Assembly (NCBI RefSeq): GCF_000374065.1
Contig: NZ_KB893268.1
Coordinates: forward strand, 181,073 to 245,072
Length of the DNA: 64,000 nt
Origin: Spirosoma luteum DSM 19990
GTDB lineage: Bacteria; Bacteroidota; Bacteroidia; Cytophagales; Spirosomataceae
Direction of reading: 5' to 3'
The notes beneath the pieces were generated by a model. That model saw nothing but the letters and a program-made list of their open reading frames with translations, did not search any database and had not been told where the DNA came from. Position numbers and translations under genes: made by a program. This document shows positions 1 to 9,200 of the stretch, one piece after another. Within the stretch, counting starts at the first letter, position 1. Each line of letters opens with the position of its first letter.

Positions 1-601
1 CAAGGGCTTTTCGGGCCACGTTGTACTTGTTCTCACCAAAGGACCGGAAGTTGATAACCGGATTATTCGGGTTGTTATTTACATCCACCGACGGCGCAAA
101 ATTGACGTGTACCCCCAACCGGCGGGCCTGCCGGGCCAGATTGGCACCCATCCGGTAAATCAGCGAATCGGACGCTGCCCCCTGCATGGCACCCAGGGTC
201 ATCTGATAGGGGTAACGAACCGTGCTATCCAGTCGCATGGCCAGCCCCCACTCCGCATCCATGGCCAGCAGCAGCGGCACGGACGCAGCCGCCTGGAGCC
301 GGTTGGTGAGTTGCGCCTGTCGTACCGGCCCCCCCTGAAACATAACCACTCCACCAACTTTGTGCCGCTGGATGAGTCTGACCAGCGAGTCTTCGTACAT
401 CCCATTGCGGTTAGAGTAGCCTGCTACCATAATCAACTGGGCAATCCGGTCGTCGGGGGCCATGTTGGTAAACACCGAATCGACCCAGCAGACCTGACGG
501 GCATTGAGTGGCAGAAAAGAAGGCGGAGTGGATTGAGCGAACGCCGTTGTCCCTATTAGAACGCTGAGCAGACCGATTAAAACAGGTCGGTAATGGGGCA
601 T
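1..601 (-). CDS. GH3 beta-N-acetylhexosaminidase-type protein, N-terminal part (runs off left edge)
   Basis: Reading the minus strand from the ATG at 601 gives an open frame that continues to the window edge, about 200 residues. Residues 1-22 are a signal peptide ending in an AFAQS-type site. The rest matches the start of the glycoside hydrolase 3 barrel: an 'RIAQLIMVAGY' segment near residue 52, 'KVGGVVMFQGG' near 81, 'LLLAMDAEWGLAMRL' near 112, and 'NFAPSVDVNNNP' near 175. These are typical of NagZ-like exo-beta-N-acetylglucosaminidases. In Cytophagales such proteins often carry a C-terminal beta-lactamase-like domain, but that part lies outside the window. The protein is probably periplasmic and acts on peptidoglycan or GlcNAc-containing glycans. 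Confidence 0.85.
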   Translation of the reverse strand, partial: MPHYRPVLIGLLSVLIGTTAFAQSTPPSFLPLNARQVCWVDSVFTNMAPDDRIAQLIMVAGYSNRNGMYEDSLVRLIQRHKVGGVVMFQGGPVRQAQLTNRLQAAASVPLLLAMDAEWGLAMRLDSTVRYPYQMTLGAMQGAASDSLIYRMGANLARQARRLGVHVNFAPSVDVNNNPNNPVINFRSFGENKYNVARKAL

Positions 602-638
602 GAGTGATGAAAGTGAATCGTGAAGAAGCCAAAATTAC

Positions 639-683
639 AAAAAAAGTCCCCGACACTTTCTCAAAAGAAATAATGCCGGGGAC
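639..683 (-). terminator. Rho-independent terminator of the barrel-protein gene
   Basis: On the minus strand a 7-bp stem (GTCCCCG / CGGGGAC) encloses a 24-nt loop and is followed directly by seven T residues. It lies 28 bp after the stop codon of the outer-membrane gene at 711-1373. Confidence 0.7.
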
Positions 684-710
684 GAAAAATTAGAATGACT
701 GTGCTACCTG

Positions 711-1373
711 CTATCGGCGGCTTCGGTACTCGGGGCCAACCCCAAAGCTATAACCCAGGGTTAGAGTGATGGTTGAGTTATTGATGTTCTGGTTTGGGTC
801 GATGGTAATATCGCTCAGGCCGTAGCGGTAACGGGCATCAATCAAAAAGTGCTGCCGTTCGGCCAACCCTTTAAAATTAAGCTGAAAACCAGCAATCAAG
901 CCTAAATCCAGGTCATTGAACTGAGCACTGTTATTAAAATCAGGTGAGGCAACACTTTGCTTGACATTATCAGTCCTTTTCGCGTTGAGCTTGATACCCA
1001 GGGAGGGACCAAAAAACAGGTTCGGCCGGAAGTTGCCGCTCAATGTCAGGAAGTAACGCAGGGCTACCGGAATTTCGAGGTAATTGATCCGTTGTTTGTA
1101 CGATTCGTTGTTCTGGGAGAATTTGCCCCCCATCTGCGAATACAGAACATCGCCCGATATACCGAAATGGTTTAGGGAACTGTACATCAGAAAAGCACCG
1201 GCTGTTACGCCGGGGCGCAACATATAGCCTTGTGCATCACGGCCGAATGTGGACATATTCAAGCCTACCCGCGGACCCGCGCTGAAGCGCTGCTGGGCGT
1301 AACTTGCTGACAGAGAGCAAACCGTGAGGACGGATACTAGGAAAGTAGAGCGTACTAAAGTTGGGCGAAACAT
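711..1373 (-). CDS. PorT-type outer-membrane beta-barrel protein
   Basis: A 220-residue protein. I chose the ATG at 1373 because it begins a clean signal peptide (MFRPTLVRSTFLVSVLTVCS, cut after SYAQ); the open frame extends 16 codons further upstream without a signal. The mature part has alternating amphipathic strands, an 'AGPRVGLNMSTFG' entry and a 'LNYLEIPVALRYF'-type strand ('RINYLEIPVALRY'), the signature of the PorT/OMP_b-brl_2 barrel family. The last strand ends 'TLTLGYSFG' followed by a short basic tail. It sits in the outer membrane; function in this broad family is usually unknown. It is monocistronic with its own terminator. Confidence 0.8.
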   Translation of the reverse strand: MFRPTLVRSTFLVSVLTVCSLSASYAQQRFSAGPRVGLNMSTFGRDAQGYMLRPGVTAGAFLMYSSLNHFGISGDVLYSQMGGKFSQNNESYKQRINYLEIPVALRYFLTLSGNFRPNLFFGPSLGIKLNAKRTDNVKQSVASPDFNNSAQFNDLDLGLIAGFQLNFKGLAERQHFLIDARYRYGLSDITIDPNQNINNSTITLTLGYSFGVGPEYRSRR

Positions 1374-1707
1374 AATTAAATTAATAGTTAATATTCGGGA
1401 GTAACGCCCAATGTTTCGCAAATGTTACAAAGAAGTTATCCTGTAGTGATAAAAAAATGGGTTGATTACCGAAAACGGGGTGGGTAGCGGGTGCAAATCG
1501 ACGCGTATATAAGCATTAGCGCCTGTAATGAATGGAGTATTGTTACCTATACGTAAACGTACCTGCTAACCTATCAATGGGTGCTTTCAAGTGCGTCCCG
1601 GGTTAATCTGAAAAGATTCTCACATTAATTTTTTCTTTTACTTTGAAATGCAAAGTACTTTTTAGTAGCTTTGAATCGTGAATTAATCACTATAGAACAA
1701 AGCAATC
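1374..1707. other. Divergent intergenic region (334 bp)
   Basis: It separates the minus-strand barrel gene from the plus-strand small membrane protein. It holds one clear promoter for the plus-strand gene (1642-1673). I see no convincing TAnnTTTG element for the minus-strand gene and no RNA gene. Confidence 0.6.
1642..1673 (+). promoter_or_regulatory. Bacteroidota-type promoter for the small membrane protein gene
   Basis: TTTG at 1642-1645, a 20-nt spacer and TAGCTTTG at 1666-1673 match the Bacteroidota sigma consensus TTTG-N19..21-TAnnTTTG exactly. Transcription would begin near 1680, about 28 nt before the ATG at 1708. Confidence 0.75.
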
Positions 1708-1998
1708 ATGATTACTCAGAACAGACGACTTTTTGGCATTGTGCTTACCGTGGTATGTATATTGCTCATCCCGTTACTGGCGATGCAGTTTACGGATGAA
1801 GTGAACTGGACCCTGGCCGATTTTGTCGTTATGGGTGTCCTACTGCTTGGTACCGGTTTTATGTGTGAACTTGTAATAAGAAAAGTAAGCAGGACTGAGT
1901 ACCGAATCGCTATCTGTGGGGCAATCCTGATAGCCCTCATCCTCATTTGGATAGAACTTGCCGTCGGTATATTCGGATCACCCTTCGCCGGAAGTTGA
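1708..1998 (+). CDS. Small three-helix membrane protein, unknown function
   Basis: A 96-residue protein with three predicted transmembrane helices: about residues 8-27 (LFGIVLTVVCILLIPLLAM), 36-57 (ADFVVMGVLLLGTGFMCELVI) and 66-90 (IAICGAILIALILIWIELAVGI). A basic loop (RKVSRTEYR) separates helices 2 and 3. I do not recognise a named family. The strong consensus promoter just upstream and the clean hydrophobic layout support it as a real gene. It has no obvious functional neighbours. Confidence 0.7.
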   Translation: MITQNRRLFGIVLTVVCILLIPLLAMQFTDEVNWTLADFVVMGVLLLGTGFMCELVIRKVSRTEYRIAICGAILIALILIWIELAVGIFGSPFAGS

Positions 1999-2194
1999 TC
2001 AGCGAAAGAGGGAAGCCGAAACGTATGGAACCGGTTCCGGAGGCCATGTTACCTGGTGGCAGGACCGCGGGAGTTCCAGCGAAACGATCCTGGCTAGTGT
2101 TGCGGGAGCTACTTGTGAAAGCAAACGAACTCGAGGTGGTAGCGGCTCCTATTTTCAGCCTGGCACAGATCGTAGCCGCGTTGACTTTCCCAAT

Positions 2195-2722
2195 TTACCC
2201 CAATCCCAGCGCCAGTACCTGATTCCGGTGTCGGTCAATGTGGAAACGCAGGAACTCGAATCGCTGCCGGATATCCAGTGGGCCGGACAGAACGTGCGGG
2301 TGAATAATCGCTTCCAGGTCTTCGTTCGCCAGCGTTGCGGCTAACGCACTGAGTGGCTGTTGCAGGCTGGCAAAAGCCGATAACCAGAAGGCCGAAGGGC
2401 CGCCCATGCGGGGGGCAGCAATGGCCGGAACTTGCTCTTTGGGTTGCCAGGTACGCTCAATGATGGTTTCGATGGGTAAACCCCGATGCACCCTTTCCCC
2501 TTCCCAGATGGGCGTACCCGCCTGTTTGGCCTGAAAGGCCCGCCACATCCCCCAGATTCCGCCGTGTTCGGCCCAGTACAGGTGCTCGGTATTGTCAACG
2601 GCACTCCACCCATCGGGGGTGGGTTTCCTGTGAGCCTGTTCTTCGCTTAGTTTACTGACTTCGTCAATATAACGTGTTCGGGCCGTGGCTACGTCGTGCA
2701 GGAGCTGATCGAGTGGGGGCAT
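2195..2722 (-). CDS. DinB-like (DinB_2) four-helix protein
   Basis: A 175-residue cytoplasmic protein starting MPPLDQLLHDVATARTRY. The DinB/YfiT fold binds a divalent metal through three histidines on a four-helix bundle. Candidate ligands are visible in 'WSAVDNTEHLYWAEH' (about residues 38-52) and in 'FEFLRFHIDRHRNQV' near the C terminus. Many members are thiol-transferases for bacillithiol or mycothiol, which would fit an organism that carries bshA (29012-30145 in this window). A specific substrate cannot be read from the sequence. Confidence 0.75.
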   Translation of the reverse strand: MPPLDQLLHDVATARTRYIDEVSKLSEEQAHRKPTPDGWSAVDNTEHLYWAEHGGIWGMWRAFQAKQAGTPIWEGERVHRGLPIETIIERTWQPKEQVPAIAAPRMGGPSAFWLSAFASLQQPLSALAATLANEDLEAIIHPHVLSGPLDIRQRFEFLRFHIDRHRNQVLALGLG

Positions 2723-2830
2723 AAACCGATTTTGGTAAGGAGAAGCCTGAAACTACGCAGAATCCGGATTGGCTGTATCGGTAATGAGGACTGTTTTTAG
2801 GGAACGGCAATTTTCCATACTCTCATAATG

Positions 2831-2861
2831 CCAAAGCCTGAACAGAACGCCCAGGCTTTGG
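2831..2861 (-). terminator. Terminator-like hairpin after the Tat aminotransferase gene
   Basis: A 10-bp perfect stem (CCAAAGCCTG / CAGGCTTTGG) with an 11-nt loop lies 23 bp beyond the stop codon of the aminotransferase gene. No strong T-run follows it on the minus strand, so termination efficiency is uncertain. Confidence 0.45.
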
Positions 2862-2884
2862 TAATAAACAGTACGTGCTAGTGG

Positions 2885-4042
2885 TTACGAAATAACTTTC
2901 AGCCCATCCGCAAAGGCCTGCATCTGGGGCATGGTGCCCAGGCTCACGCGGCACCAGTACTGCCCGTCGAATTTCCACTGGCGGATGCTCACGCCCTGAT
3001 CCATCATGCGGGTCACGAAATCTTCACCCTTTATCCGGATGGGGAACAGCACAAAGTTGGTGCCTGAGGGCAGGTAGGTATAACCGTTGGTTTTCAGCGT
3101 CTGGTACAGGAACTCCCGCGATTCCAGCCCTTTGGCCAGCGAGTACTTGATAAACTCATCGTCTGTATAGCAGGCAAGGGCCGCACGCAGCGTTGTCATG
3201 GTTAGTCCGCCGGGGCCACCGCCCCACTTGCTGATAGCCGCCAGCGTATCGGGTTGCCCAACCAGGTAGCCCAGTCGCAGTCCAGCCATGCCATAGATTT
3301 TTGAGAAGGTGCGGGCCACGAGCACATCCTGCCCTTTTTTTACATTCTCAATGACCGAAAACTTCTTCGGGTCGCTGGTGTAGTGAATGTAAGCTTCATC
3401 CACGAAGACCGGCTTTTTGGCCGAAACGCGGTCGACGAAGGCCCGTAACGCAACCGGGTCGATGGTTACACCAGTTGGGTTGTTGGGATTACAGACGTAC
3501 ATCAGGCTCGTATTGTCGCCCACGCGCTTTTCCATTTCGGCCAGATTATGATCGTAGTCACCAGCCGTAAGGGGTACTTTGTCCCACTTGGCACCGTGCA
3601 TGGTGGCGGCCCGCATGAGTTGGTCGTAGGTCGGGTCGGCCGAAATGATCGTACCACCCGGCTTGGCATTGCTGTAGTACATGGCAGCCGCCACTAGCAG
3701 CGACCCTGAACCGGGAGCCAGCAGAATCTGCTCCTCGGCTACTCCTTCCTGCTCCGCAATCATTTTACGAAGCTGTGCTCCGTAACTGAATGGGTAGAGA
3801 TACCCATCGGAAGCGGCTTCCGAGATGGCTTTCAGTGCCTTCGGCGACGGGCCGTACGGATTTTCATTAGCCGACAGCCGCGCTCTCAGTATGCCACCTT
3901 TCGGGGGCATCATCGGCATGGTTTCCGGCGTGTCGAGCCAGGGTTCGCAATAGGCATTGGCGGGTAATAGGGCAGGGGCCGCTACGGCTCCGGCACTCAT
4001 CATCAGGCTGTTCTTGAGCCAGTTGCGACGGTTGAGTTGCAT
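2885..4042 (-). CDS. Tat-exported PLP-dependent aminotransferase (histidinol-phosphate aminotransferase-like)
   Basis: A 385-residue fold-type I aminotransferase. Residues 1-33 carry a twin-arginine leader (NRRNWLKNSLMMSAGAVAAPAL) ending at an NAY-type cleavage region, so export of a folded, PLP-loaded enzyme is expected. Family motifs are complete: 'SANENPYGPSPKAL' near 56, 'CNPNNPTG' near 184, 'FVDEAYIHY' near 213, and 'ARTFSKIYGMAGLRLGY' near 243 with the Schiff-base lysine after FS. It follows the susC-susD-lipoprotein genes on the same strand but is separated from them by a large inverted repeat (4092-4163). A periplasmic location is unusual for an amino-acid biosynthetic type, so the substrate is probably not histidinol phosphate. 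Confidence 0.85.
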   Translation of the reverse strand: MQLNRRNWLKNSLMMSAGAVAAPALLPANAYCEPWLDTPETMPMMPPKGGILRARLSANENPYGPSPKALKAISEAASDGYLYPFSYGAQLRKMIAEQEGVAEEQILLAPGSGSLLVAAAMYYSNAKPGGTIISADPTYDQLMRAATMHGAKWDKVPLTAGDYDHNLAEMEKRVGDNTSLMYVCNPNNPTGVTIDPVALRAFVDRVSAKKPVFVDEAYIHYTSDPKKFSVIENVKKGQDVLVARTFSKIYGMAGLRLGYLVGQPDTLAAISKWGGGPGGLTMTTLRAALACYTDDEFIKYSLAKGLESREFLYQTLKTNGYTYLPSGTNFVLFPIRIKGEDFVTRMMDQGVSIRQWKFDGQYWCRVSLGTMPQMQAFADGLKVIS

Positions 4043-4091
4043 GGTTTTTTTAATGAAAAATGGAGAATGAAAAATGTATGATAAATCTATT

Positions 4092-4163
4092 TTTTTGTCA
4101 TTTCGACGCAGGAGAAACCCTATACACGAAGTTGAGATTTCTCCTGCGTCGAAATGACAAAAA
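4092..4163. repeat. Long inverted repeat (26-bp perfect arms)
   Basis: Arms at 4092-4117 and 4138-4163 are perfect reverse complements (core TCATTTCGACGCAGGAG) around a 20-nt loop. It sits between the lipoprotein gene and the aminotransferase gene. With T-runs at both ends it could act as a transcription terminator or mRNA stabiliser. From memory, very similar TCATTTCGACG-type palindromes are dispersed in many Bacteroidota genomes, so it may be a REP-like element; only a genome search could show that. Confidence 0.8.
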
Positions 4164-4173
4164 GTAAATGCAA

Positions 4174-4647
4174 TCAGTTGATTGCCTGTACCCGCGACAG
4201 GCGCGAGAAGGCCTGCCCTTTGTATTCGCCGGTCCAGGTCAGTTGCACACTGCTCCCCGCTGCGGGGGCGGCAATGCCCAGTTCGGCCCAGGTTTTGGCG
4301 ATACTTGCTTTGCCGGTGGCATCCGTCTTCAACTCGCCGAGGGGCGTACCGGCCCGTGTGCTTAGCTTCAGAGCCAGCGAGGCTACGGGCAGGGAGTCGA
4401 TACCAACCTTGTTGTTCAGGATGCCAGCCTTATCGAGTTCGTAAATCCGAACAGCCAGCGTAACCGGTCCACTTACTTTTTGCGACACTACCGGCTCGCC
4501 CGTTGACCCGCCCCCGTCGCCGGTTGCATTGTCGATGATGACCAGTACCGGTGCCACCACGCGGTCCACGAACGGGTCGTCTACTTTGGTGCAGCCCACC
4601 AGGCTCGCGGCTCCCAGCAGGACGCTGATGATCAGGGTATGTTTCAT
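4174..4647 (-). CDS. SusCD-associated lipoprotein, unknown function
   Basis: A 157-residue protein with a lipoprotein signal (MKHTLIISVLLGAASLVGC, lipobox LVGC). The mature region is beta-rich with a 'VSGPVTLAVRIYELDKAG' strand and a 'GTPLGELKTDATGKASI' segment that resembles a small immunoglobulin-like or carboxypeptidase-regulatory-like fold. The gene lies 102 bp downstream of susD on the same strand and is probably co-transcribed, so it may be an accessory surface lipoprotein of the uptake system. No precise family recognised. Confidence 0.7.
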   Translation of the reverse strand: MKHTLIISVLLGAASLVGCTKVDDPFVDRVVAPVLVIIDNATGDGGGSTGEPVVSQKVSGPVTLAVRIYELDKAGILNNKVGIDSLPVASLALKLSTRAGTPLGELKTDATGKASIAKTWAELGIAAPAAGSSVQLTWTGEYKGQAFSRLSRVQAIN

Positions 4648-4749
4648 GATTGATAAGTTCAGAATTTGTTTGATGTCTGTCGTTTGATGTTTTTGTCCAG
4701 TTCTGTATGCGTGTTATGATTTACTGTTGAACTGTAAACCATCAACCAG

Positions 4750-6210
4750 TTATTTCTCCGCCCACCAGAGTTTGGTTTTCATGCTGTCATCACCCCCGTT
4801 GACGGTGACGCCCTTCCGCACATTTGCTTCGTTGAGCGAGTACTCGGAGGTGGGGTATTTGATGCGGGTGGGCAACACCCCGTCGTTCTCGAAAATGGCG
4901 CGTGGGTCTTTCGGTGGCAGTACGGGGAGCCCCGTCCGGCGGTACTCGGTCCAGGCTTCGATGCCCTGCCCAAAGAGGGCAATCCACTTCTGCTCCATGA
5001 TGGTCTCTTTCGTGGCCTTCCCCACCGTGGCGAGGTACGCATCCGTAATTTTCAGGCCATACTGGTCAAAGGAAGCAGCCATACCTTTCGTAAGGTACGC
5101 CTGCGCATCGCCCGCTATGTCGCCATCAAAAGCGGCTTCGGCCAGCGTCAGGTTGAGTTCCGCGAAGGTCATCAGCACACTGGGCGTCGTGGTTTGGGTG
5201 AAATACGTCCCCAGCATCGAACTGGTGGCCAGGTAGGTGGTGGCAATGGCATCCGGCAGTCCATTGGCATGCCCTATGTATTTTCCTTCCTTGTTAGGCT
5301 GGGCGTATACCGTAATCCGGGCATCGCCCAGGGTGTTGAGCTTGTCGGCCAGGGTCTTGCTGATGTTCCAGTCGGTGCGACTGCCAAACACCATTACCTC
5401 GTTCCATTCATTGTTACTGGGGCGCGTGGCGGTGTGTTTCAGGGTTGCATTGTCGGCGTTACTGGTGAAGATGGGGTACTTCGTGGCATCGCCCAGAATT
5501 TCGGCCATGATGGCTTTCGACTCCGCCGATTTTTTGGCCGCCTGCCGGTTCGCCAGCCGCAGCCGCAGTGAATTGGCAAACTTTTTCCATTTCAGGATGT
5601 CCCCGTTGTACACAATATCACCGGCTACAGCCGGGCCGGTTGTACTCAGCTTCTCGTTGGCGGTTTTGAGGTCGGCCAGCATACCGGCGTATACCTGCTC
5701 CATGGCATCGTAGCCGGGTGTATAAACAGGGGCCTCGGCGGTTCCTTTGATGGCTTCGGAATAGGGTACGGCCCCGTACACGTCCGTCAGGAGGGAGTAC
5801 ACCCAGGTGCGCATCACGATGCCAATGCCCTCGTAGTTAGTGTTGGCGAACTTGCCACCCGGCTGCGAGAGCGTAACGATACGCTGAAAATTGACCAGCC
5901 CATCGTTGTAGAAACCTTTCCAGTTGTTGTTGTACAACGCCACCGAAATGCCGTAGTTGTCGCCTTCGTTGGAGTAGATGTTCCGGCTCAGGTACTGCAT
6001 CCAGAGCATGGCTCCATCCAGATTAAGTCGTTCAAAACGGATGTTGCTGCCCCAGTATCGGTCAATGGAGGCTTCAAGCGCGTAGGGCAGCAGGTACTGC
6101 GGGCCAACGGCCGTGGGGTTATTAGGGTCCACGTTCATCGTGTCGAAATCCTTCGTGCAGGAGCCGGCTGTGAGCAACGTGGTTATGAGAAGTAAGAGGA
6201 TTCGTTTCAT
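4750..6210 (-). CDS. SusD/RagB-like nutrient-binding lipoprotein (SusD-like_2 type)
   Basis: A 486-residue lipoprotein (signal MKRILLLLITTLLTAGSC, lipobox TAGSC). The N-terminal 'DFDTMNVDPNNPTAV' and 'YLLPYALEASIDRYW' segments and the TPR-like helices are those of the SusD-like_2 subfamily. 'NSLRLRLANR' near residue 210 is a family hallmark. It caps the SusC channel on the cell surface and captures substrate. It follows susC by 69 bp with a strong hairpin between the two genes. The ligand cannot be read: no glycoside hydrolase is adjacent in this operon, and several SusCD pairs of this subclass import peptides rather than glycans. Confidence 0.9.
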   Translation of the reverse strand: MKRILLLLITTLLTAGSCTKDFDTMNVDPNNPTAVGPQYLLPYALEASIDRYWGSNIRFERLNLDGAMLWMQYLSRNIYSNEGDNYGISVALYNNNWKGFYNDGLVNFQRIVTLSQPGGKFANTNYEGIGIVMRTWVYSLLTDVYGAVPYSEAIKGTAEAPVYTPGYDAMEQVYAGMLADLKTANEKLSTTGPAVAGDIVYNGDILKWKKFANSLRLRLANRQAAKKSAESKAIMAEILGDATKYPIFTSNADNATLKHTATRPSNNEWNEVMVFGSRTDWNISKTLADKLNTLGDARITVYAQPNKEGKYIGHANGLPDAIATTYLATSSMLGTYFTQTTTPSVLMTFAELNLTLAEAAFDGDIAGDAQAYLTKGMAASFDQYGLKITDAYLATVGKATKETIMEQKWIALFGQGIEAWTEYRRTGLPVLPPKDPRAIFENDGVLPTRIKYPTSEYSLNEANVRKGVTVNGGDDSMKTKLWWAEK

Positions 6211-6228
6211 TGTATTTCGGTTTATGGG

Positions 6229-6274
6229 TTTCGGTTTATGGTGAGCTATCGAATCAGCTCACCACAAACCGAAA
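6229..6274 (-). promoter_or_regulatory. Intercistronic hairpin between susC and susD
   Basis: Arms at 6229-6247 and 6256-6274 pair as a 9-bp outer stem (TTTCGGTTT / AAACCGAAA), a 2-nt internal loop and an 8-bp inner stem (GGTGAGCT / AGCTCACC), with an 8-nt loop. The outer arm is also repeated directly (TTTCGGTTTATGG at 6215-6227 and 6229-6241). No T-run follows. It is better placed to protect or process the susC mRNA 3' end, giving unequal SusC and SusD levels, than to terminate transcription. Confidence 0.6.
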
Positions 6275-6279
6275 ACACA

Positions 6280-9200
6280 TTAAAAACTAAGATTGAGGTT
6301 GGCGCCCAAACTGCGGCTGCTGGGAAGTTCACCGTAGGCAAAACCCTGCGAGTTGGCCCCGAAGCGGTCTGCTTCGGGGTCGATGTGGGGCGTATTTTTG
6401 AACAGCATCAGCACGTTGCGACCCACCAGCGAAATTTTTGCCGACCGGATTTTGATGCGGCTCAGCAATGCGGCCGGAATCTGGTACCCCAGCGTTACTT
6501 CGCGCAGTTTCACGTAACTGGCGTCGAAAATAGCCGCTTCGTGGTACCGGCGCGGGTTGTTATAGCCATACAGGGCGTTGCCGGGTACAATGGTGGTGTT
6601 GGGCACGAAATTGGGCTGTTCGGCGCTGCCCATATTCACCACGCCTTTGCCAATGACCCCTTCTTCCCGACCCAGCGCCGTTTCGGCGTACTGCCCGGTC
6701 CAGCGTCCGGTGCCAGTGCCCTCATCGAACAGACTACCGCCCGACCGTACGTCGACCAGGGCCGACAGCACGATGCCTTTGTAGCTGAAGGTGTTCTGCC
6801 AGCCGCCCGTCCACCGGGGCTGAATGTTACCCAGTACGCGTGGCGTAGCCGATACAACCGGGTAGCCATTGGCGCCGTAAATCCGCTGCCCGTCGGGTGC
6901 GTGGTCAAAGCCAATCCCGAACAGGGTGCCATAGGCCTGCCCCACGCGGGCTTCGGAGTTGAGCCCCTGACGGCTGTAGAGTACGTAGGTGGTCAACCCT
7001 TCGGCCAGTTCGAGGACTTTGTTGCGGTTGCGGGAGAAGTTCAGCGCCGTTTCCCAACTGAAGCCATTCGCCAGCCGGACGGGTGAGCCAGTCAGCACAA
7101 TCTCAAGCCCCTTGTTGGAAATTTTTCCGGCGTTCAGGATGCGCGAGTCATAGCCGCTGGCTTTCGATATTTCGACCCCCAGGATCTGGTTGCGGGATAG
7201 CTGGTCATAATACGTCAGGTCCAGACCGACGCGGCCCTTCAGAAACCGCAGGTCGATGCCCAACTCCGTACCGGTCGTTATTTCGGGCTTCAGGCCCGAA
7301 TTGGCAATCTTTTTGTTTTCATAAAACTCAGGCACCGAGCCATTCCAGGAGCCATTGGCCCGGAACGTTTGCAGCAACTGGTAAGGGTCCGCATCGTTGC
7401 CGACCTGCGCCCAGCTGGCCCGCACCTTGGCGAATGACAACACGTTACTCCGCAGATTGAGCAGTTCCGACACCACGGCACTCACCGATACCGACGGGTA
7501 GAAATACGAGCGGGCTTCGGTGGGCAGCGTGCTCGACCAGTCGTTGCGGGCTGTAGCGTTCACAAACAGCGCGTTACGCCAGCCAAACTCCGCCGACCCA
7601 AACGCACTGTTCACCTGCGATTTCTCGATGGCACTTTCGGCCGTGTTCTGGCTGGGGTTGGCGTTACCGGCGTTGTACACCCCATCTACCACCAGCTGGC
7701 CCACTTTCAGGTAGTTGCGTTTGTAATAGTTCGTTCGGTTGATGCCCCCAGCCTGTACGTTAACGGTAAAATCAGGGGTGATGGCTTTGTTGTACGTAAA
7801 AATGAAATCGCTGTTCGATTCCTGCCGGCGCAGGACCTCTTCGGAGTAGGAACCCGGTGTGGTGTTGCCGTTCCGCACCCGCTCAAAATTGAGGACGTTA
7901 ATCCGCGTATCGGTCCAGACATCGGTGCCGGAGCGGAGCAACAGACTCAGCGAAGGCAGGATTTGGTAGTTGAGCGCAATGTTGCCCACCAGCCGGTCTT
8001 TGTCGTTGCCGGAGGGCAGGGCTTTCTGGGTGAAGTAGGGATTCGTGAAGAACGTGTGCTGCCAGTTGGGCGGGTCGGTGTCAGCGGGTTTACCCGCTAC
8101 CGCCCGGTTGATGCTGATGCCCTGGTAGGCTTCGTAATCCCGCAGTTGGTCCCAGGAAACGTGCCGGTGCGACCAGATAAACTGCTGCCCTTCCGTGTAA
8201 CCCCGGTTTTTGGAGCCGGATTTGATGTACTCCGCCGACAGGGTAATGCTCAGCTTAGGGGTGAACTTATAGCCCGAATTGAACTTGAAATTATTGCGAT
8301 GGAAATCGTTGTAGTACATGATTCCCTGCTGGTCCAGCCGACCGATGCTCAGCCGGAAGTTTCCTTTATCGTTACCGCCCGACAGGGCAATGTTGTTGGT
8401 GAAGGTTTTGCCCGTTTGCCAGTATTCATCGTAATTATTGGGCTGGGGCGTCAGGGGAGCTACTTCTTTGCCCGTCCACCACTGCCGTACCAGCCGACCG
8501 TCCATCGGGGCACCCCAGCTTTCGTCGGTGCCTTCCGTGCCGCTCAATGGGGCGTTGGGGCCGTACGCAGCCCGGTACTGACTAACTTCGAGTGGGTCGG
8601 TGATGGAGCCGCTCCAGCCGTCGTTGTACCAGGTCCGGTAGCCATTGCCACCGCCGTAGGTGTTCTGGAAATCAGGCTTCACCCAGGGACGTTCGAAGGT
8701 GGTGTTCGAGTTGATTTCAACGCCGATTCCTTTAGTACCCGCTCCCGTTTTGGTGGTGACCAGAATAACGCCGTTGGCCGCCCGTGAGCCGTAAAGCGCG
8801 GCTGCGTTGGGACCTTTCAATACGGTCATTTCCTGAATGTTGTCTGGGTTAATCTCCGACAGGCCGGAGCCGAACTGCTTATCGAACGTTTGCTGAATCG
8901 GTACGCCATCAACAACGACCAGGGGTTGATTATTGCCCGATACCGAGGAAGCTCCGCGAATCTGAATGGTGGAGCCGCTGCCCGGCCCGCCGTTGCTGCT
9001 CACCCGCAGACCCGCCACCTTGCCCGATAGTCCGTTGACCACGTTGGTGGCCCGCGCTTCGGTGAGTTGACTGCCTTTTATTTCCTGCACACCGTACCCC
9101 AGCGATTTCACCTCTTTTTTAACTCCGAAAGCCGTAACGACCACTTCGGAAAGTGCCCGAGTGTCGGCTTTGAGGGTAAAATCGAGTGTCGACCGGCTCC

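Noticed and set aside
1947..2344. Plus-strand open frames overlapping the end of the small membrane protein gene and the DinB-like gene
   Set aside because: They overlap two well-supported genes, their sequence lacks any protein-like pattern, and they have no promoter or start context. The 196 bp between the real genes show nothing recognisable.
6238..7086. 282-residue plus-strand open frame opposite susC
   Set aside because: It is the mirror of the SusC barrel sequence; GC-rich antisense frames of this kind occur opposite most large genes in the window (for example 7963-8787, 10399-11364, 56738-58099).
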